From Nocardia acididurans (GTDB taxonomy: Bacteria > Actinomycetota > Actinomycetes > Mycobacteriales > Mycobacteriaceae): a stretch of 64,000 nt of DNA. Position numbers and translations under genes: made by a program. Below, in pieces: positions 17,466 to 26,413 of this stretch. The notes under the pieces are model-generated. The model searched no databases, was not told the origin of the DNA, and worked only from the letters and a program-made list of their open reading frames with translations. The stretch covers positions 186,001 through 250,000 of the forward strand of contig NZ_JAERRJ010000013.1 of NCBI RefSeq assembly GCF_016741815.1, read 5' to 3'. The stretch's first letter is position 1. The number at the start of each line of letters is the position of its first letter.

Positions 17466-18287
17466 GTGTTCTGTGTTGTGTCGCTGGTTCCCTCACCGCC
17501 CGTGCTGGTACCCGAACTCGGGGGCGCGGCCGGTGCGTCGGCCGATGGCGCGGTGGCGGCGCTGCGGACTGCGGTTTTGTCGGCCGCGGGGGAGTTGGCC
17601 GGGCCGGTGACGCGCTGGGTCGTGGTGGGTGTCAATGGCACTAATCGACTGGTCGGTTCGGATTCGGTGGGCACCTTCCGCGGCTTCGGCGCGGATGTGC
17701 GCGTGAGTTTGTCCGGCTCCGACGACAAGGGTGGTGTGGGCCACAGTGCGGCTGCGTCGACGGCCGGGACGCACCCTTCCGGCACCGCCGGAACGGGTGT
17801 CGCGACGGCCGATCCGGACCTGCCGCTGCCGATTCTGATCGGTGGCTGGCTGCGCGCGCGGACCGCGCCGGAGGTGATCGCGCAGGGGCGGCTGATCGCC
17901 GCCGACGCCACCGCCGATGAGTGCCTGGCCCTCGGCCGAGACCTGCGCGCCGAACTCGATTCCGCGCCCGAGAACTACGGCGTCCTGGTCGTCGGCGACG
18001 GTGCGGCAACCTTGACCGTGAAGTCGCCCGGTTACTTCGACGAACGCGCCGAAGCCACCCAGGCCGAGATCGATCGCGTGCTGACGGCCGGGGACCGGGC
18101 CGCCCTCGCCGCCCTGGACTCCGGCCTCTGCGCGGAACTCTCGGTGCACGGCCGCGCCGCCTACCAGGTGCTGGCCGGGCTCTTCGCCGCCGACGCCATC
18201 GACCCCGCCGTCGAAACCCTGTATGCCGCAGCCCCGTTCGGCGTCGCCTACCACGTGAGCGTCTGGCGTCCGGGGGCCGCGCGGTGA
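17466..18287 (+). CDS. Class III extradiol-dioxygenase-like protein (Rv2728c-like)
   Basis: 273 residues from the GTG at 17466, which lies seven bases after a -10-like TACGGT (17453-17458), suggesting a leaderless mRNA. The N-terminal VSLVPSPPVLVPELGG is characteristic of an actinobacterial family with the fold of class III extradiol dioxygenase subunit B. Later blocks are NYGVLVVGDGAATLTVKSPG and ALDSGLCAELSVHGRAAYQV. Metal-binding residues of true dioxygenases are not evident, so the activity is doubtful. Its stop overlaps the miaA start (GTGA), so it is translationally coupled to miaA, as in mycobacteria. Confidence 0.75.
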   Translation: MFCVVSLVPSPPVLVPELGGAAGASADGAVAALRTAVLSAAGELAGPVTRWVVVGVNGTNRLVGSDSVGTFRGFGADVRVSLSGSDDKGGVGHSAAASTAGTHPSGTAGTGVATADPDLPLPILIGGWLRARTAPEVIAQGRLIAADATADECLALGRDLRAELDSAPENYGVLVVGDGAATLTVKSPGYFDERAEATQAEIDRVLTAGDRAALAALDSGLCAELSVHGRAAYQVLAGLFAADAIDPAVETLYAAAPFGVAYHVSVWRPGAAR

Positions 18288-19216
18288 GCACCCCCATCGC
18301 CGTCGTCGGCCCCACCGCCACCGGGAAATCCGATCTGGCACTGGATCTCGCGCAGCGCCTGAACGGCGAGATCGTGAACATCGACGCCATGCAGCTGTAC
18401 CGCGGCATGGATATCGGCACCGCCAAACTCCCGGTGCCCGAGCGCCGCGGCATCCCGCACCATCAACTCGATGTCCTCGACATCACCGAAACCGCCACCG
18501 TCGCCGCGTATCAGACCGCTGCCCGCGCCGATGTGGAGGCGATCATGGCGCGCGGTCACACGCCGGTCATCGTCGGCGGGTCCATGATGTATGTGCAAGC
18601 GCTGCTGGACGATTGGGATTTCCCCGCCACCGACGCGGGCGTGCGCGCCAAATGGGAGGCGCTGCTCGAGGAGCGCGGCACCGTCGCCGTGCACGAGGCG
18701 CTCAAGGCCGCCGACCCGGTCGCCGCCGCCACCATCCTGCCCACCGACGGCCGCCGCATGGTGCGCGCCCTCGAGGTGGTGGAGCTGACCGGCAAACCCT
18801 TCGCCGCCTCCGCCCCGCAGATCGGCGAACCCCGTTGGGGCACGGTCATTATCGGCGTCGACCGGGACACCGCCGAACTCGACGCCCGCATCGAGCTGCG
18901 CACCGCGCTCATGTTCGACTCCGGCCTGGTCGACGAGGTGCGCGCCCTCATCGGCCAGGGCCTGCGCGAGGGCCAGACCGCCCGCCGCGCAATCGGATAC
19001 GCACAAGTCCTGGCGTACCTCGATAACGAATACGACCTGAAAGAAGCACAGGAGCGCACCCTCATCGGCACGCGGCGCTATGTTCGACGCCAGCGCTCGT
19101 GGTTCCGCCGAGACCCCCGGGTGCGGTGGGTGGACGGCGCCGACCCGGAGTTGGCGGCGACGGCGTTCGCCCGCATTCACTCCCCGACCACGAGGGACGA
19201 ACAGAGAGTCCGGTGA
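18284..19216 (+). CDS. miaA: tRNA dimethylallyltransferase MiaA
   Basis: 310 residues from a GTG overlapping the upstream stop. P-loop GPTATGKS is at residues 9-16. It is followed by NIDAMQLYRGMDIGTAKL, the dimethylallyl-diphosphate and tRNA-binding signature, then HHQLDVLDI, VIVGGSMMYVQALLDDW and RRAIGYAQVLAYL. It transfers a dimethylallyl group to A37 of tRNAs reading codons that start with U; MiaB then thiomethylates the product. The gene downstream starts in its stop codon. Confidence 0.96.
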   Translation: MSTPIAVVGPTATGKSDLALDLAQRLNGEIVNIDAMQLYRGMDIGTAKLPVPERRGIPHHQLDVLDITETATVAAYQTAARADVEAIMARGHTPVIVGGSMMYVQALLDDWDFPATDAGVRAKWEALLEERGTVAVHEALKAADPVAAATILPTDGRRMVRALEVVELTGKPFAASAPQIGEPRWGTVIIGVDRDTAELDARIELRTALMFDSGLVDEVRALIGQGLREGQTARRAIGYAQVLAYLDNEYDLKEAQERTLIGTRRYVRRQRSWFRRDPRVRWVDGADPELAATAFARIHSPTTRDEQRVR

Positions 19217-20034
19217 CGCGCCGCGTGAACACCCGAAACGCTGAGGTCCAGACCTGGCAGGCCTACCTGAAGAACCGGGCCACCAGAACACGCGACGGAC
19301 GGTTCCTGGTGTACGGCGAGAGACCGATCCTGCGGGCGCTCGAATGCCGTTGGCCCCTGGAGACTTTCGTCTACCGGCTGGGCGCGCCGGAACCCTCGGC
19401 GTGGGCGCGGCGGGTACTCGACTCCAGCGGCGTGCCCAGCGTCGGGTTGGTGCCCGAGGTGATGGCCGAACTGGCCGAACCCACCGAATCGGTACCGGAC
19501 CTGGTGGCCGTGGCCGTCACCCGCCGCCCCGAGCTGGAGGATTTCCAGCCCGGCAGCGCCGACGAACCACCCACCGTCGTGGTGATCGACCGGCCCGCGT
19601 CCCCCGCGCGGCTGGGTGCGCTCATCCGGTCGTCGGTCGCCTTCGGGGCCGAAGGAGTGATCGTCACCGGTTCCGGCGCCGACCATTACGACCCGCAGAG
19701 CGTGCGCGCCTCCGACGGCGCGCTGTTCGCCGTCCCGGTGCTGCGCGCGTCCGGTCCCGCCCAGGTGGTCGCATTCCGGGACCGGCAGCAACAGCGCGGC
19801 ATCGACACCCGTATCGTCGGCAGTGACGACCACGGCGGGATCGCCCTCGACGACCTCGAATTCGGCGGCGCCACCGTCCTGGTCCTCGGCGATGACACCG
19901 AAACACTCGCCCCCGCCTGGCAGCAGGCCTGCGACGAGCTGGTGTGCATCCCCACCGACGGCACCCTCGGGTCGCCGGCGGCGGCAGCGGTGGCCCTGTA
20001 CGAAATCTCCCGGCAACGCCGGGCGTTGCGGTGA
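19213..20034 (+). CDS. TrmH/SpoU-family RNA 2'-O-methyltransferase
   Basis: 273 residues from a GTG overlapping the miaA stop. An N-terminal substrate-binding segment (LKNRATRTRDGRFLVYGERP) is followed by the knotted SPOUT domain. Its three motifs are VVVIDRPASPARLGALIRSS, then LVLGDDTETL, then GTLGSPAAAAVALYEI, where AdoMet binds in the knot. It probably methylates a ribose in tRNA or rRNA; the target site is not predictable. It sits between miaA and dapF, a place where M. tuberculosis has no gene as far as I recall. Confidence 0.85.
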   Translation: MTRRVNTRNAEVQTWQAYLKNRATRTRDGRFLVYGERPILRALECRWPLETFVYRLGAPEPSAWARRVLDSSGVPSVGLVPEVMAELAEPTESVPDLVAVAVTRRPELEDFQPGSADEPPTVVVIDRPASPARLGALIRSSVAFGAEGVIVTGSGADHYDPQSVRASDGALFAVPVLRASGPAQVVAFRDRQQQRGIDTRIVGSDDHGGIALDDLEFGGATVLVLGDDTETLAPAWQQACDELVCIPTDGTLGSPAAAAVALYEISRQRRALR

Positions 20035-20039
20035 GGACG

Positions 20040-20957
20040 ATGACGAACGAGAACGCGGCTGACATCGAGTTCAGCAAGGGACACGGCACCCAGAACGATT
20101 TCGTGGTGCTGCCGGACCCGGACGCCTGGCTGGAGCTGACCGAGTCCCGGGTGGCCGCGCTGTGCGATCGGCAGCGTGGGCTCGGCGCGGACGGCATCCT
20201 GCGCGTGGCGCGGGCGGGGGCGCTCATCGAAACCGGTGTGCTCGCCGAACTTCCCGCCGACGTGAGCGCCGGCGACTGGTTCATGGACTACCGCAATGCG
20301 GACGGTTCCATCGCCGAGATGTGCGGCAACGGGGTGCGGGTGTTCGCGCACTACCTGGTGGCTTCCGGGCTGGAGCAGCGCGCGGAATTCGTGGTCGGCA
20401 GCCGTGCGGGCGCGCGGCCGGTGGTCGTGCATCATGCCGATCCGGTGCACGGTGAGGTCACCGTGGCCATGGGCCCGGTGCGCACGCTCGGTGAGTCCAC
20501 CGCGAGCCTGTCCGGGCGCGAGTTCACCGGTCTCGGCATCGATGTCGGCAACCCGCATCTGGCGTGCGTGGACCCGGCGCTGACGCACGAATCGCTGTAC
20601 GCGCTGGACCTCGAGCACGCCCCCGGCTTCGACCACACGCTGTTCCCGCACGGGGTCAACGTGGAAATCCTGACCCCGCTGGCGGTCGGCGCGGACGGGC
20701 AGAAGTTCGTCGACATGCGCGTCTACGAGCGCGGCGTCGGCGAAACCCGATCCTGCGGAACCGGAACCGTGGCCGCCGCGGCCTCGGCGCTGGCCCGCGA
20801 CGGCTTCGATCTGGCGCACGACTCCGGCCACATCCAGGTCCGCATTCCCGGCGGTGAGGTCACCGTCGGCATCGAGAACGGCGCGGCCTGGTTGCGCGGG
20901 CCGTCCGTGCTGGTCGCCACCGGCCGCATCGCGGCGAAGTGGTGGCAGGACGCCTGA
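20040..20957 (+). CDS. dapF: Diaminopimelate epimerase DapF
   Basis: 305 residues. The ATG at 20040 is used; a GTG at 20031 overlaps the previous stop and would add three residues. Both catalytic cysteines are present: EMCGNGVRVF near residue 94 and TRSCGTGTVAAAAS near residue 239. The substrate motifs KGHGTQNDFVVLPD and GNPHLACVD are also in place. It converts LL- to meso-diaminopimelate for lysine and for the DAP-type peptidoglycan of this group. Confidence 0.96.
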   Translation: MTNENAADIEFSKGHGTQNDFVVLPDPDAWLELTESRVAALCDRQRGLGADGILRVARAGALIETGVLAELPADVSAGDWFMDYRNADGSIAEMCGNGVRVFAHYLVASGLEQRAEFVVGSRAGARPVVVHHADPVHGEVTVAMGPVRTLGESTASLSGREFTGLGIDVGNPHLACVDPALTHESLYALDLEHAPGFDHTLFPHGVNVEILTPLAVGADGQKFVDMRVYERGVGETRSCGTGTVAAAASALARDGFDLAHDSGHIQVRIPGGEVTVGIENGAAWLRGPSVLVATGRIAAKWWQDA

Positions 20958-20994
20958 TCGGCCGCATGTCGGGGGCGGCGCGCACACTGGAGTC

Positions 20995-21999
20995 ATGGAT
21001 CCCGTAGTCGCCCTGCGCATGATCGCGTTCTTCAAGGACCGCGCCCGCGAGGACTCCCGGCGGGTGATGGCCTACCGCAATGCCGCCGACATCATCGAGC
21101 GGCTCGACGACACCGAACGTGAGCGGCTCGGCCGGGCCGACGACTGGCAGTCCCTGCCGGGTATCGGGCCGAAGACCGCCAAGGTCATCGAGCAGGCCTG
21201 GTCCGGGCGCGAGCCCGACACACTGGTCCAATTGCGTTTGGCGGCAAAGGATCTGGGTGGCGGTGAGCTACGCAAGGCGCTCAAGGGCGACCTGCACGTG
21301 CACTCGAACTGGTCAGACGGTTCGGCCCCCATCGCCGAGATGATGGCCACCGCCCAGGCCCTGGGCCACGAATACTGCGCCCTCACCGACCACTCACCCC
21401 GGCTGACGGTCGCCAACGGCCTGTCCCCGGAGCGACTACGCGAACAACTCGATGTCATCGACGGCCTTCGCGACCAATTCGCCCCGATGCGGATCCTCAC
21501 CGGCATCGAGGTCGACATCCTCGACGACGGCTCCCTCGACCAGGATGCCGAACTCCTGGACCGCCTCGACATCGTCGTGGCCAGCGTCCACTCCAAACTG
21601 AAGATGGACTCCGCCGCCATGACCCGTCGCATGGTGAACGCCGTCTCCAACCCGCAGGTGGACATCCTCGGCCACTGCACCGGCCGCCTGGTCGAAGGCA
21701 ACCGGGGCCTGCGCGCCCAATCGCAATTCGACGCCGAAAAGGTCTTCACCGCCTGCCGCGACCACGGCACCGCCGTTGAGATCAACTCCCGCCCCGAACG
21801 CCGCGACCCACCCACCGACCTCCTGCGCTTGGCCCTGGACCTCGGCTGCGACTTCTCCATCGACACCGACGCCCATGCCCCCGGCCAACTCGACTTCCTC
21901 GGCTACGGCGCACAGCGCGCCCTCGACAACAACGTCCCCGCCGACCGCGTCATCAACACCTGGCCTGTCGACAAACTCCTGGCGCGGACCACCTCCTGA
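20995..21999 (+). CDS. PHP-domain metal hydrolase with N-terminal helix-hairpin-helix
   Basis: 334 residues. The N-terminal ~95 residues resemble the PolX-type 8-kDa and helix-hairpin-helix region (FFKDRAREDSRRVMAYRNAA, then LPGIGPKTAKVIEQAW). The PHP metal site starts at GDLHVHSNWSDG near residue 99 and continues through CALTDHSPRLTVANGLS, GIEVDILDDGSLD, VDILGHCTGR and SIDTDAHAPGQLDFLGYG. It is the C-terminal half of a PolX-like protein without the polymerase palm. It could be a phosphoesterase or nuclease active on nucleic acids; the HhH suggests DNA binding. Confidence 0.85.
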   Translation: MDPVVALRMIAFFKDRAREDSRRVMAYRNAADIIERLDDTERERLGRADDWQSLPGIGPKTAKVIEQAWSGREPDTLVQLRLAAKDLGGGELRKALKGDLHVHSNWSDGSAPIAEMMATAQALGHEYCALTDHSPRLTVANGLSPERLREQLDVIDGLRDQFAPMRILTGIEVDILDDGSLDQDAELLDRLDIVVASVHSKLKMDSAAMTRRMVNAVSNPQVDILGHCTGRLVEGNRGLRAQSQFDAEKVFTACRDHGTAVEINSRPERRDPPTDLLRLALDLGCDFSIDTDAHAPGQLDFLGYGAQRALDNNVPADRVINTWPVDKLLARTTS

Positions 22000-22014
22000 C
22001 GATCGGACCGGAAT

Positions 22015-22073
22015 CTCCACAACACCTCCACCTTCGGACCCGACGGGCTGGCTAGGCTCACCTCGGTTCGATC
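22015..22073 (+). repeat. Duplicated promoter segment, copy 1
   Basis: This stretch aligns with 23300-23359; over the first 44 bases 39 agree. Both copies share CTCCAC-N2-CACCTCCAC, a CCCGACG block and GCTGGCTASGCT. The last contains a -10-like TAGGCT (22053-22058) here. The copy lies just upstream of the first of two paralogous lipoprotein genes. Confidence 0.75.
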
Positions 22074-22092
22074 GATGTGGGGCGGGGTGCGT

Positions 22093-23286
22093 ATGAGGTT
22101 GTGGAACAGGGCGATTCGCTGTGTCGCGGCGGGCGTCCTGATGGTGTGCGCGACGGCCTGCGGGCCACTGGCGAGCCTGTTCGATCCGGCATTCCAGCCG
22201 AGCTGGATCAGCTTCATCTCCGACGACGAAGGCTGGGCGCGCGGCACCTGGAACGACTGCGCCTCGGATTGCTCGGTCCTGCTGCACACCACTGACGGCG
22301 GACTGAGCTGGCAGGAATCCGCCCTTCCACCGGTCGACGCGGACCGTCTGGTCTTCGCCGATTCCCGGAACTGGTTCGCCACGCATCGGCCGTCGCGATC
22401 GGAGTCCCTGTACGCGGAGCTGTGGTCCACCCACGACGGCGGGGTCACGTGGTCTCGCGTCGAGCTGCCGTTCGGAACCCGGCTGACCCAGCGGGTGGTG
22501 GAGCCCGTCATCGAGAGCGGGTCCGTACAGGTGCCGGTATTCGATACCCGAACCGGAGTCGTGCGGATCCTCGGCAGTCCCGTCGAGACCGACGATTTCA
22601 CCCTGTCGGAGCCCTTCGGCATCGGCGTGACCTCCGACCATCCCTCCGCCGATCTCGCACTCGCGATGGTGCGAGCAGGGACCGCCACGTGGTTCGGGGT
22701 CAGCGGGATCGCACCGAATCGTCCCGCGTCCCCGGCGGCGGGTGCCCGCCTCATCGACGGCCGCTGGGCAACCTGGCCGCTGCCGTGCCGCTCTCCGAAT
22801 CTTCCTGACCTGGTAGCGGTTTCACCCACCGAACTGGTGGCCTCCTGCGCGATATCAGACCAGCCTGGTTCCTCCGCCGGGGAATACCACCTGTACTCGT
22901 CCGCCGACGGCGGCGACACCTTCGCCGACCTCGGAGCACTCGCTCGATACGGCTGGACGGCCAAACTGGTCGGAGCCGCCACCGCACGGGATCTGGTTGT
23001 GCTGGTGCCGACCGATGACGACGACGAACCGTACGAGGTGCGAACCTCGCACGACGGCGGTCACACCTGGACCACGACCCTGAGTCCGAAAGCGCCTGCG
23101 GGCATGACCTCCACCCAGTTCCTCGGCCACGGCAAGTTCTTCACGCCCACAGTCGGATTCGTGCAACTCCAGTTCGCCGGACAGGCCCCGGACGCGGAGG
23201 ACCGCCTGTACTGGACCCGCGACGGCGGCGACTCCTGGTCCCGCTTCGACATCGACCGAGCCACGGTTACCCAGCTCGCGCCCTAG
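22093..23286 (+). CDS. Beta-propeller lipoprotein with Asp-box repeats, paralog 1
   Basis: 397 residues from the ATG at 22093; an upstream ATG six codons earlier is possible. A signal peptide ends in a lipobox CATACG, giving a lipid-anchored exported protein. Five Asp-box (BNR/Ycf48-type) motifs are spaced along it: HTTDGGLSW, STHDGGVTW, SSADGGDTF, TSHDGGHTW and WTRDGGDSW. This points to a seven-bladed-type propeller. A conserved W-x-S/E-F-I-S-D-x-E-G-W opening is shared with the neighbour. The ligand and role are unknown. It was duplicated together with its promoter. Confidence 0.8.
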   Translation: MRLWNRAIRCVAAGVLMVCATACGPLASLFDPAFQPSWISFISDDEGWARGTWNDCASDCSVLLHTTDGGLSWQESALPPVDADRLVFADSRNWFATHRPSRSESLYAELWSTHDGGVTWSRVELPFGTRLTQRVVEPVIESGSVQVPVFDTRTGVVRILGSPVETDDFTLSEPFGIGVTSDHPSADLALAMVRAGTATWFGVSGIAPNRPASPAAGARLIDGRWATWPLPCRSPNLPDLVAVSPTELVASCAISDQPGSSAGEYHLYSSADGGDTFADLGALARYGWTAKLVGAATARDLVVLVPTDDDDEPYEVRTSHDGGHTWTTTLSPKAPAGMTSTQFLGHGKFFTPTVGFVQLQFAGQAPDAEDRLYWTRDGGDSWSRFDIDRATVTQLAP

Positions 23287-23299
23287 CTCTGCCCAGAAC

Positions 23300-23359
23300 C
23301 TCCACACCACCTCCACATTCGGGCCCGACGCGCTGGCTACGCTGGCCACCGATTCGATC
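23300..23359 (+). repeat. Duplicated promoter segment, copy 2
   Basis: The counterpart of 22015-22073, placed just upstream of the second paralog. Its -10-like hexamer reads TACGCT. Conservation of non-coding DNA at the same distance from both genes shows that gene and promoter were copied as a unit. Confidence 0.75.
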
Positions 23360-23382
23360 ATGCTCGGCTGCCAGGAGTTCGA

Positions 23383-24576
23383 ATGAGTGTGTGGAGCAGG
23401 GCAGTTCGCTACGCGGCCACGGCGCTGCTGCTGGTGGGCACAGCGGGATGCGGCTGGTGGTCGACCGATGCGAGATCCCAGTTCCACCCGCTGTGGGTCG
23501 AGTTCATCTCCGATACCGAAGGCTGGACCGCTGGATACTGGCACAACGGTTGTGCGCCGGGCTGCCCGAAGTTGCTGCACACACTCGACGGCGGCCGCAC
23601 CTGGACGGCGGTGGCGGAACCGCCGGTCGGGGAATCCCGGCCGGTGATCGCCGACGCTCGGAATTGGTATGTCACCGCCAATACCCGGTCGCCGGATTCC
23701 GATCCGGCCGAGCTGTGGGTCACGCACGACGCGGGACTCCATTGGGCGCGCGTGGCGCTACCGGCCGAGGTCGAACAGGCCCAGTGGACGCCTCCCATCG
23801 TCGTGGACTCCACAGTGCGGATCTCGGTCTTCGATGCCCGCACGGGCGAGGCATGGATTCTGAGCAGTCCCGTCGAGGTGGACGAATTCACCCTGTCGCC
23901 GCCGTTCCCGACCGGTCTGGGCGATCCGGCCTCCGCTCGTCAGCGTTCCTACTCCGCGCACCTCGAGGAGGCGTACGCCGGGCCCGTCACCTGGATCGGC
24001 GTTTCGTTCAGTACCACGGATAGGCCCTCCGCGGCGCAGGGCGCCCGTCTCGTGGACGGTGTCTGGTCGGCCTGGCGGCTGCCCTGCTCCGGCATGGGAC
24101 TGCCCGAGCTGCAGGCGATATCGCCCACCGACCTATTGGCCTCGTGCGTCCCGGCGGACGGCACCTACTCGCAGCAGCGACACCTGTACACCTCCGTCGA
24201 CGGTGGCGACACGTTCACCGACCTCGGCCCGATCGTCCCGGACGGCCGACCCGCCACGCTGATCGGCGCGGCTACCACTCAGGACCTGATCGCCGCGGCA
24301 ATGACCGGCGACCCGGACCGCCCGTACGCCGTGCGCACCTCCCACGACGGCGGCCGCGCCTGGACCACCACCCTCGATCCCGAAGGGGCGCTGCCCACGT
24401 CGTACTACAACCTGCCGGACACCGGCGGATTCTTCACGCCCACACTGGGTTTCGCGACTGTCCCGTTCCGGCAGAATTCGGATACGATTCGGCGCTTCTA
24501 CCTGACCCGCGATGCGGGCAACACCTGGACGCCGTTCATCATCGACATCGACGCGGTAACCGTGCCCGCATCCTGA
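23383..24576 (+). CDS. Beta-propeller lipoprotein with Asp-box repeats, paralog 2
   Basis: 397 residues, the same length as its tandem neighbour. The lipobox is GTAGCG. Asp-box motifs are HTLDGGRTW, VTHDAGLHW, TSVDGGDTF, TSHDGGRAW and LTRDAGNTW; several are degenerate (DAG for DGG). Long blocks agree with paralog 1, for example the W-x-x-F-I-S-D opening and SPVE-x-D-x-FTLS. The two have drifted well apart, so the duplication is not recent. It is an exported, lipid-anchored protein of unknown ligand. No third copy is present in the window. Confidence 0.8.
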   Translation: MSVWSRAVRYAATALLLVGTAGCGWWSTDARSQFHPLWVEFISDTEGWTAGYWHNGCAPGCPKLLHTLDGGRTWTAVAEPPVGESRPVIADARNWYVTANTRSPDSDPAELWVTHDAGLHWARVALPAEVEQAQWTPPIVVDSTVRISVFDARTGEAWILSSPVEVDEFTLSPPFPTGLGDPASARQRSYSAHLEEAYAGPVTWIGVSFSTTDRPSAAQGARLVDGVWSAWRLPCSGMGLPELQAISPTDLLASCVPADGTYSQQRHLYTSVDGGDTFTDLGPIVPDGRPATLIGAATTQDLIAAAMTGDPDRPYAVRTSHDGGRAWTTTLDPEGALPTSYYNLPDTGGFFTPTLGFATVPFRQNSDTIRRFYLTRDAGNTWTPFIIDIDAVTVPAS

Positions 24577-24622
24577 CGGGCGGAGGAACCTCGAGACTCT
24601 GTGCCGGACAAGGGAATTCCGA

Positions 24623-25384
24623 TTATTTGAAGGGTGTTGCCCACCGGACGATCGGTTCGGCGCAGAACCGCTGCTGGATGTCGGCGTCGGTGAGACCGCT
24701 GCCGGACAAGCCGGAGGCGTCGGTGATTCGGCAGATGCTGGTGCCGCCGCCTCCGGTGTCGTTCGGGCGGGATTCGATCTCCACGTGGACGGCTTCGCGC
24801 AGTCGGTGGTTCTCGAAGGTCCAGAAGCCAACCTGCCAGTAGATGTAGGTGTCCTTCGCGGCGATGCCGATGTAGCCGCTGGGGGTGCGTTCCGGGCCGT
24901 ATCCGTTCAGTTCACCGGCTCGGACGAATTCTGCTGTGGCCCAGCGGTATACGGCGTATGTGACGTTGCCGTTGGCGGCCAGGTCGCGGGGGATGACCAC
25001 TTCGTCGCGGCCGTCGCCGTCCAGGTCCTCGAACCGGGGCGAGTACTGGGTGTAGAGGTCGCGTTCGACGAGTGTCTGGCGGGTGACGCCGGTGTTGTCG
25101 ATCACCTCGATCGACTGGGTGGCTCCGTTGTCTCCGGAGGTGTAGCGGGCGATGAACGACCAGCCCGAACCGTCGCGGAAGTCCATAACGCAATCCGGGT
25201 GGGTTTCGTTGAATCGGGTGATCGTGGTGATATCCGCACACTGCGGTAGGGCAGCGGCTTGTGCGGTGGTGCTCGAAGCGGTTGGGCCGGTTGCCGTCGG
25301 ATCATCATGCGGTGTTTCGTTTTTCCCGCATCCGGCCAACAGCAGCAGGAGCGCGACGGCAGCCCTGTGATGAATCCTCCCCAT
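24623..25384 (-). CDS. Exported lipoprotein with an FG-GAP/EF-hand-like motif
   Basis: 253 residues from the ATG at 25384. The signal peptide ends in LLLLLAGCG (lipobox LAGC). A short Thr/Ser/Ala linker follows, then a globular part with DLDGDGRDEVVIP, the calcium-binding style loop of FG-GAP/integrin-like or dockerin-like repeats. Four Cys residues could form disulfides. The function is unknown. It converges on paralog 2 and is divergent from the MerR regulator with only 48 bases between, so the two share a promoter region. The very long minus frame to 26167 is a shadow of the regulator. Confidence 0.75.
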   Translation of the reverse strand: MGRIHHRAAVALLLLLAGCGKNETPHDDPTATGPTASSTTAQAAALPQCADITTITRFNETHPDCVMDFRDGSGWSFIARYTSGDNGATQSIEVIDNTGVTRQTLVERDLYTQYSPRFEDLDGDGRDEVVIPRDLAANGNVTYAVYRWATAEFVRAGELNGYGPERTPSGYIGIAAKDTYIYWQVGFWTFENHRLREAVHVEIESRPNDTGGGGTSICRITDASGLSGSGLTDADIQQRFCAEPIVRWATPFK

Positions 25385-25432
25385 GGGATCGGAGTTTAGG
25401 CTGGAGTCTCCGAGGCTGGAGGTGGACAGGTC

Positions 25433-26371
25433 GTGACCGAGGGCACGCTGGGCGGGTTGGTGACGATCGGGGAGTTGGCGCGGTCGACCGGGCTCGAGGT
25501 TCGGACGATTCGGTTCTATTGCGATGAAGGGGTGTTGGAGGCGCGGCGTACTTCCGGTGGGCATCGGATGTTCGTGGCCGATACCGCGGTGGAGCAGTTG
25601 ATGCTGGTGCGGCGGCTGCGGGGGCTCGGGCTCGGGTTGGCGGCGATCGTGGATGTGCTGCGGGGGGAGCGGTCCGTCGGGGAGGTGGTGGCGGCCGAAC
25701 GGGCAAGGGCGGATCGTGAATTCGAGGCGGTGGCGTGGCGGCGGGCCGCGCTGCGGGCGGTCGAGGTCGCGGAGCCGGGGGAGCGGGACCGACGGCTCGC
25801 GCTGCTGGCATCGGTGGCCGACGGCCGGACCGCCCATGACGCGCTCGTGCAGTTCTGGCGGCAGATCTTCGCGCCGATGCCGGACACCGATTTCGACGGG
25901 TATGTGGCGATGAACATCCCGGAGCCGCCTGCCGATCCCTCCGCCGCGCAGGTTGTCGCCTATGCGGAGCTGAGTTGTCTGGTGGCGCGGCCGGAGATGT
26001 ATTCGGTTGTGAAGCAGCAGTTCTGGCGGAACCAATCCGGTTTCGTGCGCGATCGGAAGGGGCTGCTGGCCGATCTTGCCGAGGTCAGCGTGGAGGTGCT
26101 GCCGCTGGTGGAGCGGGGAGTGCCGCCATGCGCCGGGCGCGAGCTCGATCACTTTGTCGAGGCGCATGCCGCCGCACGCGGTGAGCGTGATTCGCCCGGA
26201 TTCCGGGAGCGGCTGTCAGCCGGGGCGGCCGATGACGACCGGCACACCCATCGCTATTGGGCGCTGACGGGGGAGTTGGTGGGAACGCAGGCCACGGCGG
26301 GCACGGCGCTGCGCTGGCTGTCCGGCGCACTGACGCACTCGCTCGGCCTCGAACGAATCGCCGTGAAATAA
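25433..26371 (+). CDS. MerR-family transcriptional regulator with large C-terminal domain
   Basis: 312 residues from GTG. The winged helix-turn-helix occupies residues about 10-80: TIGELARSTGLEVRTIRFY, GHRMFVADTAVEQLMLVRRL. A coiled-coil linker follows (RARADREFEAVAWRRAALRA), then about 190 residues with no known ligand motif, including a single Cys in RGVPPCAGREL. Typical MerR sensors are much shorter, so this one carries an extra domain. The nearest candidate target is the divergent lipoprotein gene. Confidence 0.85.
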   Translation: MTEGTLGGLVTIGELARSTGLEVRTIRFYCDEGVLEARRTSGGHRMFVADTAVEQLMLVRRLRGLGLGLAAIVDVLRGERSVGEVVAAERARADREFEAVAWRRAALRAVEVAEPGERDRRLALLASVADGRTAHDALVQFWRQIFAPMPDTDFDGYVAMNIPEPPADPSAAQVVAYAELSCLVARPEMYSVVKQQFWRNQSGFVRDRKGLLADLAEVSVEVLPLVERGVPPCAGRELDHFVEAHAAARGERDSPGFRERLSAGAADDDRHTHRYWALTGELVGTQATAGTALRWLSGALTHSLGLERIAVK

Positions 26372-26413
26372 CCGAATGCGGCTTTCCGTTGGTCCGTGGG
26401 ACCATGGAGGTGT

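Noticed and set aside
24623..26167. A 514-residue minus-strand protein
   Set aside because: Only the part after 25384 has a signal peptide and gene-like sequence. The rest is an antisense shadow of the MerR regulator.
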